In this document: positions 33,224 to 41,650 of the stretch, piece by piece
Numbering within the stretch: position 1 is the stretch's first letter
Layout of the letters: the number at the start of each line of letters is the position of its first letter
Assembly: GCF_000090795.2 (NCBI RefSeq)
Contig: NW_003546526.1
Coordinates: forward strand, 32,819-76,575
Direction: 5' to 3'
Length of the DNA stretch: 43,757 nt
Source of the DNA: Amphimedon queenslandica
Lineage: Eukaryota > Porifera > Demospongiae > Haplosclerida > Niphatidae
Notes under the pieces: generated by a model
Databases searched by the model: none
The model's input: the letters and a program-made list of their open reading frames with translations, nothing else
Told to the model about the DNA's origin: nothing
Program-made: the position numbers and the translations under genes

Positions 33224-33400
33224 TCATAAAAATGGAGGATTTTCTGTTTTCACTTTAGCAGCAGTTACCCCACTAATGGTACCTGCAATGGACTCAGAAA
33301 CATCAATGCATCCAGTTAAAAGACTAATTAACAAGATATCTTTTCTCTTCTTAAAAACAATAAAATTTTTTGAGTTGTAACTGGTCTCAGACTTCTTCAT
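33224..33400 (-). CDS. Small ORF in unique spacer DNA
   Basis: A 58-codon open frame on the minus strand starts at an ATG (33400) and ends with TGA (33224). It reads MKKSETSYNSKNFIVFKKRK and then a more hydrophobic stretch, LLISLLTGC. It lies in 33166-33405, the only segment between Helitron units that has no counterpart elsewhere in the window. It could be the exon of a host gene or chance. I recognise no family, and no transcription signal is evident. Confidence 0.25.
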   Translation of the reverse strand: MKKSETSYNSKNFIVFKKRKDILLISLLTGCIDVSESIAGTISGVTAAKVKTENPPFL

Positions 33401-33446
33401 CTATCACATTTTATAAATTAAATAAATTTCTATTAAATAAGAAAAA

Positions 33447-33585
33447 GTAGGGTTGTCAAAAAATAAAAGAAACAAAGGGGTTGAGTTCAACCATAATAAT
33501 AATTAATACTTCAATTAATAACAATAAACTTTAATTAATAAAAAATAATTAATTCATGAAAATAATACAAAAATTTCAAACCCTA
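33447..33585. repeat. Single GTAGGGTT repeat unit
   Basis: This is one arm of the repeat seen as an inverted pair at 14522-15109. It begins GTAGGGTTG and ends TTTCAAACCCTA. A short extra tail (ATACAAAAATTCGAACCCTA) repeats its end. The spacer and second arm of unit 2 are missing here. Confidence 0.65.
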
Positions 33586-33849
33586 ATAATACAAAAATTC
33601 GAACCCTAATTATATCATTAATTATATTCACAGCCTAACTCATAATTATTAATCATTAGTTGTCATTACTAAGATCTATGTCCGGTTCTGAAAGTATTTA
33701 AGTTTACATTCAGCTTCAGTTGCCACTTTCCCGCTCACAGCTCTCAAACTTTTCCGCAGTTTTGCTTTGCAAACTAAGTTCTGTGAAACAGCAGCAAGTC
33801 AGTTCAGTTACAAACTTACATTAGCTATTATTATGTTTTCTTATAGTTT

Positions 33850-34434
33850 ATGGATTATGATGAGCATCATGGAGTTCCTTCTCCTCCACCACCACCAGTA
33901 GTTGAAGGGCCTCCACCACCACCTCCCTCTATAGGCCCACCACCACCACCACCACCAGATGATGGTCTTCCTCCACCACCAATTCCTCCACCACCTCCAG
34001 TACCTGGAGGTCCTCCACCAGTTGCTGGTGGTCTTCCACCAGAGGCTGGAGGTCCTCCACCTCAGGCTGGAGGACCGCCACCAGTAGCTGGAGGTCCTCC
34101 ACTGATGGCTGGAGGTCCACCACCAGTGGATGGAGGTCCTCTGCCACTTTGCCCTGCTGCTCCAGCACTCCATCCAGCTGGAGCTGGAGGTCCTCTTGAT
34201 GTTGCTGCTCTGCAAAGGCAGAGGCAGCTCATCATATAGCAGTTATGCCAAATCAATTGAAAAATTGTAAAATTATTTTAGTTATGATCTGCAGTTTATA
34301 TAGATACCAATTAACCACCTTTCCATTCCATTTTTCTGTAGTACAACAATCTTCCGAGAGCCAGACCAAGAGGCAGGGGCAAGGGCAGGAGGAACAGCAA
34401 CAATACCACAACAAAGAACTATTACTTTTATTAG
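33850..34434 (+). pseudogene. Pro/RG-tail gene, Helitron unit 3 copy (best preserved)
   Basis: The start ATG at 33850 follows an acceptor-like TTCTTATAG, so an upstream untranslated exon is possible. A TTTAAG/initiator-like region lies near 33700. Exon 1 (33850-34266) encodes MDYDEHHG, then about 100 residues of PPPPP and GGPPP(V/L)AGG repeats, then ALQRQRQLII. TAG at 34237 and TGA at about 34258 interrupt the last codons before the donor at 34267. Exon 2 (34342-34434, 93 nt) encodes YNNLPRARPRGRGKGRR and ends in a stop. The intron is 75 nt. The Pro-rich/RG composition is that of RNA- or SH3/WW-binding proteins, but no known family is evident. The shorter 129-residue frame may still be translated. 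Confidence 0.55.
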
Positions 34435-35690
34435 ATTATTATATAATATGTACATGTAAAAAGTTAACTTTTCTTAATTTTAAAACTAATAAATAAAGTC
34501 AAATATTTTTAAGCGTAAAGCCAAAACAGAAATTATAATAGCAATGCTTAAAATTAGTGTTTGTTCAACAACACAAAACAATTCAAAACTTTAGCTTCAA
34601 TCTTCCTACAATACAAATACATGTGATACACATTACTTAATTATATTAGCGAGTAAAGAAAATTCATACCATGAAAATAGTTAATCAGATAATCAATATT
34701 AATGATCAAAAAATTATAGCCTTGGATCATGATCTATAACACAATAAAAAACTATGGAATCTCACAATATTCTATCTTACTGTGTATTCAATTGCTAAAG
34801 CTAAGACAATATGAAACCTGTGCAGCTGGAAACTGGCACCTCATCCAGTGTAAAAGCACCACTGATCGAAGAGCTACAACAAAACATAATGTTAGAATGA
34901 TGATTATTTATTAGAAATTAATTTAGTCAACACAAACACAATCAGACAATAGCTTAGACATTTACCATGCTATGAAAGTATTACATTACACCTTATTGCA
35001 GAATCATTAAATCATTTGCAGTTGAAAATAACTTAAAGCAAAGTAAATAAGAAACATCATCAACAGCAAGCAATGTAAACACACAGGCTATATATGCTAT
35101 GCTAAATATGTACATGTATATGCATGATGTAACTTATGTTTGTCACAAACTTACATTACAAACTACTACAAAGATACATCTGCTCACAAAGAGGAACAAG
35201 CCTTCACCTTTTAAACCTCTTTTCAAGTCTGACCTTATTCTCACCACACTTAAGTCCATAAGTAAAATATGTACCCGTGTCAAATATGGATGTGAAATTA
35301 TACAACATGTACTAACAAATTGGCAGTAGCATACATGTATTTATCAACAATTAATATACATATAAGACATGTATAGCTCCACAATGCATATTAACCTATG
35401 ATTGACTCAAACAAGTATATGTACATACACTGTACATGTAATTTATACATATACCGTTCAATTTGATGACTCATGCCATCTTGAATTAAGTTTCTTTTAC
35501 AAGACCTGCATTGTGCAAATACACATTAATAGACCACACGAATACATTCCCATGTGCAGACAATTATTTTTGTATTGTTAATAAGAACATGCATGCACAC
35601 AACAAAAGATACATTGGCAAGCATTCATTTATATTGAGTAAAGAAAGTACTTACTGTGGCCATAATTAATGATATAATCATCAAACAAAT

Positions 35691-35926
35691 GTGACCATAA
35701 TTGTAAAAGGTACCTTATGGCGGGTAGTGAAATTTGTCTTTCTAGCCTAAGAAATCCAACTTCCTGAGCCCCATTTATCATAAAATTACTCCACAGGATG
35801 CAAAAAGTTACCATGAAACTTTTAGAAACAATGATTGTCTAACAAAGCACTTACAGGTTGATATTTTCCATTATAACGATCAATTTTAAAATCCGCCATA
35901 GGGGCCCTTTTGTCAAATATGGTCAC
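35691..35926. mobile_element. 236-bp MITE with AAAT duplication
   Basis: This belongs to the same family as 27265-27503, in reverse orientation. The ends are GTGACCATAATTGTAAAAGG and, as reverse complement, GTGACCATATTTGACAAAAG. AAAT lies at 35687-35690 and 35927-35930. Unit 2 carries the empty site CATCAAACAAATATAAAG at about 19918-19935. No open frame of its own. Confidence 0.9.
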
Positions 35927-36635
35927 AAATATAAAGTATGTAACCTAGAATCATAACCTATACCAAAATACATAAGACATCTCACAATAATCTCCATCTT
36001 ACAACATATTCCATTGCTAAGACTATATACAGTAATATAAAACCTATACATATGTAAATTGGCACCTCCTACTATGTGATACAACTACTAATCAAGGAGC
36101 TGTAACAAAACATTAAGTTACGTTTAATAAATAAATTAAATTAGTTACAACAATCTAAAAACAGAATTGCCTTTCATTTTCTTTCACATTCCAATAATAA
36201 GCAAAGGTATTGCTGAATCAGCAAATCATTCCAGCTGTAATTACCTGTAAAGCATAGTAATAGAAACATCAAAAGCAAGCAATGTAAACTCACTTGCTAA
36301 TAATAACAATAGCACTTACCAATCACATCAAACCTCACCTTCTAAAACCACATTGTAGTCCTTGTGCCAAGCAAGTACCTGTAAAATGTATGAATGTGAC
36401 ATACTAAGTAATAATGATAATGGTAGCATCTACAATGTTTCTGATTAGATCACACATGTATGTGCATGCATGTATTTTAGACATAATATTGCTTACTAAT
36501 GCTATCCTCAGTTAAGATACTTTCATGACCTGCTTAATATAAAATAACATTGTGTACATGAAAAATTTCCAATGTGCAAACAATGTTTTTTTGTTAATGA
36601 GAATATGCACTTGCTACAACAATCATCAATGAAAG

Positions 36636-36822
36636 ATGCGCAACATCAGCTGGCAAGCATTTATTATGCACACAGCATTGATGGCAGCATCATGCAAATG
36701 CACAACATCAGCCGGCAAGCATTAACTTAATAATGCGCACAGCATTGATGGCAGCATTATGTGCAACATCAGCTGGCAAGCATTTACATATATATAATAC
36801 GCACAGCATTGATGGCAGCATT
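36636..36822. repeat. Helitron tandem repeat, three units
   Basis: There are three units of the GCGCAACATCAGC..GGCAAGCATT / GCACAGCATTGATGGCAGCA repeat, one more than in units 1 and 2. Confidence 0.85.
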
Positions 36823-37378
36823 AACATGCATCATGATCATTATTTATTATAATGTACAGAATCACTGCTTGAATAATACTACATGTATAATAACAAATTT
36901 TAATGTTACCCAATAATTTTTCTTGTCAGGACTTCAAAATTTTTCAGCAGCGCCCAGATCCATAAGCACCAGTAATTTGTGATAAACATGTAGTACCAGC
37001 CACAAGCAAGATCCAGATTTGATAATGACAGCTTCCTCCCTTCCTTACCCTCTGTCCTACATAAATGAGTCACACAAATTTGAATCAATGCTTAACTCTA
37101 ATGAACAGTAAACCTCTTTCACACCCTCTCCCTGTCCATTTTAGCAACAAGTAATCAATATTCACTGTTATACATATACATTGATTAATCTCACATCCTG
37201 AATTGAGTTAGATCTCTTCATACTGAGCAATACTGGGTGGATATGCACCAATGGTTTTCACACACACTCACACATTCACATTGCACATGCAGTGAAATAC
37301 AAGTCACATTAAACAACCAATGTTTTTAAGATGATCGACCTCCCATACACCATACCCACTTCCATCAACAATCAATGC

Positions 37379-37948
37379 TTAAGAAATAGTAATAGACTTA
37401 ACTGCTTGGAAATGATTAGTACCAACATGCTTCAAATACAAAGCAGGTGTATTAGTATCACAAGGAATGCCATATAAAGTTTGGGTTCCATATCTAGCGC
37501 CGCCAACAAAAGTAAGAGTTAGTGAATATGAATATATGGTTGTACCTAATATTGCAGTTAGTGTAATAATCTCTGTGTCAGTGCCCCACACAAAATTTTT
37601 ATACGTTTTGGACTTATTTATGTAATCATATATGCTTGAATATCTGGTTGCACTTAATGTACTATTAAACAATTCTTCAAAGTTTGCCATATTACTCACA
37701 ATTGCTTTACATAATTCGTAATGCTGAGAAATTGACCCAGTGATGAGATATGGAAGGGCATAAAATAAACAGTTCCCATCACCAGGGACATCAAGAGTAC
37801 TATTAGGAACACTTTCATCTGACAATGGTGTTGTTGGACTACCAGGTAAGATTCTAGCAGCTGTGACAAATTTGAGATTTAAAATCTCGCACCTTTGATA
37901 TTGTTCATTACCAGGGTAATAAACATAATCCCATTGTCTCCTTATCAC
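37379..37948 (-). CDS. Helitron unit 3: OTU cysteine-protease domain
   Basis: This 189-codon uninterrupted segment is the C-terminal domain of the Helitron polyprotein. OTU enzymes cleave ubiquitin or related chains. The Cys-box VPGDGNCLFYAL has the nucleophile at residue 60 and the catalytic-Asp-type residue at 57. The closing NHFQAV has the catalytic His at 179. The spacing of about 120 residues is normal for OTU domains. The frame ends ten residues later. Upstream, the reading frame of the linker (38197-37950) is broken, so the domain is no longer joined to the helicase. OTU domains are known in some animal Helitrons; their role in transposition is not established. Confidence 0.85.
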   Translation of the reverse strand: MIRRQWDYVYYPGNEQYQRCEILNLKFVTAARILPGSPTTPLSDESVPNSTLDVPGDGNCLFYALPYLITGSISQHYELCKAIVSNMANFEELFNSTLSATRYSSIYDYINKSKTYKNFVWGTDTEIITLTAILGTTIYSYSLTLTFVGGARYGTQTLYGIPCDTNTPALYLKHVGTNHFQAVKSITIS

Positions 37949-38196
37949 AATATCTGTGTTGGGAGGCTCTTCATAAGTAAAGATGACATCATCATCTTTT
38001 TTTGGATTACTTGTCTTTAATTTAATGCTTGAGAGTTTTATAGATACAATCAGATCACTATTACAATGGTCAATTTTTTACAACACACTTGGTTTTATCA
38101 TCCTTTGGTTTACATTTATTGTTTGAGAGTTTTATATATACAATGAGACTACTACAACTATCGTCATCTTGATATTAAATTTGGTTTTTAGGTCTT
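37949..38196 (-). pseudogene. Helitron unit 3: LIVSI-repeat linker, frameshifted
   Basis: This is the equivalent of the linker in unit 2 (22160-21890). The repeated SIKLS-type motifs and the final EEPPN before OTU are recognisable on the minus strand. Single-base changes around 38195 and 38075 disrupt the frame between helicase and OTU. Confidence 0.6.
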
Positions 38197-39765
38197 TCAA
38201 ATTAATTGAAACAATTTATTATCTTTTTTTGAGCAAGGCAATACCAAAGCACTGTTGTCAGTACTACTGTCTACATCTACTTTTCCTTTTTGGGGGCAAG
38301 GCTTATTTAAAGCATTATTGTCACAAATTTTACTCTTTTTGGGACAATTAGACTTTTGTAAATCAGTACTCTTACGTTTATTGCTACTAACAGTACTGTT
38401 ACAAGTACTTTGTACATGACTTACAGACACCTTGGAATTCTTACTACAAGGTTCACCATCATCAATTATACCAGTCACTTGAATCTTTTTTTTCTTTTCT
38501 TTACTTTTCTTGATTTGAGGCAAGTCATTCTGAAATTTACTTCTGAGGCAGTTAATTTCGTTAATGCACGGATTACTAACTTTAACAGAGAGAGGATCAA
38601 ATGATAGTAAATATAGTCCATTTAATATGCGTACACGAGACAATGCAACATATGCCATACCATCCGCAAAAACATTAGTAGATAAATCAATGGCTGTATC
38701 TAGTAAGAGGCCCTGACATTTATGTATAGTAATAGTGTAAGTAAGTGTTAGGGGAAACTGTTTCCTATGTATATACAAATTCTTAGATAGCATAAATCTA
38801 AATGTAACCCTTTCTATGTCACAAGGTACATCAATATGATCAAATTTGATTGATATACGTGTAGCATAAATACCCATTACTGTACCAATGGCACCATTAA
38901 CTAATCCTACAGTCACATATATATTACGTCTTAGCATGACTCTACAGCTTACTGCTAAAGACAATACAGTTTCTAAACAAGCTGTTTTGCTTGGTTGATC
39001 TTTTAGTTTCTCTAATTTTTTTTCTTGTTTTTTCTCAAATTTTGCTGTGCTACCACTTTCATCAACATCATCAACACATGCCAATTCTATTATCTCAGTT
39101 TCTAGACTTTTTAACATTAATTCATTGATTTTTTCGCAGGCGTCTACCTTAAAAAATAGGCAAATGGAAGGATTTGTTCCTTCACTTTCCAATTCCTTAT
39201 ATTTTTCTTGTATTGAAACCTTAAATACACGACTCTTAAGCGTATCAATAGTTTCATCAGTCAAACAGCCATGCCTAACACAATCAAGCATCTTATAGAA
39301 AGTTTCGTCTCCTTTCTGTCGCTCATTGATTGTTAGCTCATCATATTCTACTGTTTCTTTCCATAAGTTAACTGCATTTGCTGGTTTAAGTCTAGTTTTT
39401 ACTAGTTTGTTGCTAATTTTTTTAAATACTGGCCTACCATTAACTGGTGGCAATTGTAAGAGGTCACCTACAAAAAAAATAATTTTGTATCGAAACCATT
39501 CATCAGTCCCAAATATATCTTCTAAGCGCATGTGTAAGTATGCTAGATTTAGACTGGATACCATAGATACCTCGTCCACTATTATAATTATTAAATTTTT
39601 AAGTGTCATTTTTATCCTTTTCTGAGCTTCTTTATTCAAATCCCAATATGCAGCTGTCTTTCCCTCATGCTCTATTGGTAGCTGAAATAATCTATGCATT
39701 GTTTGTCCACCTACATTAAATGCAGCTATACCTGTTGGTGCTACTATAGCACGTAATTTTACCAC
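38197..39765 (-). CDS. Helitron unit 3: PIF1-family helicase body
   Basis: This 522-codon open segment has the ordered motifs of PIF1 helicases: APTGIAA (Ia, residues 9-15), DEVSM (II, 64-68), GDLLQLPPV (III, 100-108), TIHKCQG (V, 346-352) and ALSRVR (VI, 374-379, arginine finger present). A basic stretch (about 425-440) and a Ser/Lys-rich tail follow. The Walker A motif lies in the neighbouring frame upstream (39759-40055), so one frameshift at about 39765 separates ATP-binding loop and body. The helicase unwinds DNA during rolling-circle transposition. This is the longest open frame in the window. Confidence 0.85.
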   Translation of the reverse strand: MVKLRAIVAPTGIAAFNVGGQTMHRLFQLPIEHEGKTAAYWDLNKEAQKRIKMTLKNLIIIIVDEVSMVSSLNLAYLHMRLEDIFGTDEWFRYKIIFFVGDLLQLPPVNGRPVFKKISNKLVKTRLKPANAVNLWKETVEYDELTINERQKGDETFYKMLDCVRHGCLTDETIDTLKSRVFKVSIQEKYKELESEGTNPSICLFFKVDACEKINELMLKSLETEIIELACVDDVDESGSTAKFEKKQEKKLEKLKDQPSKTACLETVLSLAVSCRVMLRRNIYVTVGLVNGAIGTVMGIYATRISIKFDHIDVPCDIERVTFRFMLSKNLYIHRKQFPLTLTYTITIHKCQGLLLDTAIDLSTNVFADGMAYVALSRVRILNGLYLLSFDPLSVKVSNPCINEINCLRSKFQNDLPQIKKSKEKKKKIQVTGIIDDGEPCSKNSKVSVSHVQSTCNSTVSSNKRKSTDLQKSNCPKKSKICDNNALNKPCPQKGKVDVDSSTDNSALVLPCSKKDNKLFQLI

Positions 39766-40055
39766 TTTTTGGATGCCATGTCATCCACTAGGCATTTTAT
39801 TGCCTCTATCAAAAACGATTTACCAGTTCCACCTACACCACTAATAAATATTCTTAGCGGTTTGATACTATCTAATCTAAGTAGTCTTGAACACTCATTC
39901 TCTAATAAGTCTTCATGTTCTTTTTGACTTATAAGATGACTCTTAATTTTATCAAAAATTCTTTTTTGATCTACAATAAGCATTGCTTTTAATTGCTCTA
40001 ATGTTAAAATAGGTACATTTATATGCATGTCAGCAATGTCAGCTACTGCTTCCAT
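39759..40055 (-). CDS. Helitron unit 3: helicase Walker A segment
   Basis: These 98 codons contain the end of the Rep-helicase spacer (MEAVADIADMHINVPILTLE) and the intact Walker A loop, FISGVGGTGKSFLIEA. It overlaps the next helicase frame by 7 nt, showing a recent frameshift. Confidence 0.8.
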   Translation of the reverse strand: MEAVADIADMHINVPILTLEQLKAMLIVDQKRIFDKIKSHLISQKEHEDLLENECSRLLRLDSIKPLRIFISGVGGTGKSFLIEAIKCLVDDMASKKW

Positions 40056-41650
40056 TATTTCACCTAGTAATTGAGGCTCATCATCTTCCTTGTTATTAAT
40101 AAGTTCTTCTTCAGTAAAACCGGCTTTATTTCTTGCATTGACTATTTTCTTCCAATTACGTTCAGCTTCTAATAATTTCTGTAGTTTTTAAAAATGATTT
40201 TCAATGCCACGTATATAGATGCTTCTCTTTGACGCGTAAAAGCTTCTTTCATTGCTTCTCCTTCCATTACGAATGTGCTCTCGTCTCTAAAAGGCACATA
40301 TAAAAATATTAGCGAGTAATAAAAATCGTCTCCGCTTCTTGCATAGGATTAAATTTCCTATGGTTTGGAAGCACTGGCTTTGATCGAAGTTTGTATTCTC
40401 TTTCTCCATTTTCTCCTATTTTATCAAATTTGTAATTAGCAAGAAATTCATTAAGAGATACATCTTCCATGTTATTCGGTCTTGTTGGATAAAAATCTTC
40501 AATTATGCTAGGAGTAAAGATGTCTTTCGATAATCGATCCATTTTAGTTAAATATGAATAGTTTTTTATTTTTTTGCCCCTCTTATGAGGCAAGTACACA
40601 TTAACGTACTGTACAGTTACTGATTTCACGTATAAACTTTCACCGAGAAGAAGATCGCTAGCTTCATATAGTCCTACTTCTTTAGCTCGAAGTAACTTTT
40701 GGCTGATTTTCCAAAGCCTGCTACATATGTTGTCACAGCTGCTGACTTCATCCCATAAGTCCTGTACATGACTCTTTTCTGCTTTATTGACATATCTAGT
40801 TACATACTCTGTTAAGGAAAGACTCCTCTCTGTTATGTATTACAAGTCCATATTTGCATGCCACAATTTCAACAGTAAAGGATTGTAGTCGTTGACTCAA
40901 ACTTCTTTTTCATCTTGTTTGAGATAATATATTTTAATGCATGATTTCAAGCTATTTTCAACATCATTGATGGAAATACTATCTCGTACTGGTCTAGGAA
41001 AATCAAATTGGCATCTAGATACATAGGTCTTGCCAACTTTAATATTTTGCTTGCAGTATTTGCTGCACTTGTGCATTTAGTATTTTGTTACTAAGAAATT
41101 TAAATCAGGTGACGTATTACTATCTGGTATATGACACGTTACCCTATCTTGTATGAAAGAACAGACTTCTTCTGGACGATCAATACCAACGACAGGAGCA
41201 TTTTCAATCAATAGGAGTATGCGATAATGAGGCGCTCCACGCATTTTGTATTCTTTTTTAACATAATATTGCTCTACTTTGCCTAAAACACCACTCTGGA
41301 GAATGACTATATTAAAGAAATCCTTGAACTTGTATGAAAATTGTCGCGATACTGAAACAGGGTCCTCAGTACATAATCTAGAAATACTATATGATTGTGC
41401 TGCATTATTCACTTTTCTTAAATATTGCGCTATATTAGCTCAATTGTATTCAGCACAACTTAATGTTAGGAAAAGTGTTGGTGAGCCATATTCAGCAATC
41501 ATTGCTTCGACTTCACCTTACACACGAAACCAATATTGATTTGTGCCCCATATTTGAGCGAACATGGTACTTAAATTGCCCTCAAATTCTTGATCTAAAA
41601 CATTTATTTTTTCTAACACTTCAGCAACAGTTTGACCAACGTTGCTTCTT
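40056..41650 (-). pseudogene. Helitron unit 3: Rep nuclease region, HUH changed
   Basis: Fragments are 41412-41077 (KVNNAAQSYSISRL, then YKMRGAPHYRILLLIENAP) and 40629-40309 (YVNVYLPHKRGKK, then SIIEDFYPTRPNNMEDVSL). Both Tyr of the Rep tyrosine motif (EYVTRYVNK) are present near 40805-40785 but out of frame after a one-base insertion. At the HUH site (41229-41221) the second His codon CAC is CGC, giving HYR, and the following Trp is Leu. Units 1 and 2 keep HYH, so this otherwise best-preserved copy has lost a metal ligand of its nuclease. Confidence 0.8.

Larger units (their letters stand above)
34435..37378. other. Non-coding region of Helitron unit 3
   Basis: It contains two diverged blocks of about 1 kb (about 34640-35635 and 35636-36630) in direct order. 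They share, for instance, GAGTAAAGAAA, the ATATGAAACCTGTGCAGCTGG / ATAAAACCTATACATATGTA region, and AAGCAATGTAAAC. The MITE at 35691 and the tandem array at 36636 are within. Nothing looks coding, and short open frames are not kept in unit 2. Confidence 0.6.

Noticed and set aside
39326..39625. Plus-strand open frame of 99 codons (and equals at 23250 and 12119)
   Set aside because: It is antisense to the PIF1 helicase, whose motifs are unmistakable on the minus strand. Conservation between units follows from the helicase copies.
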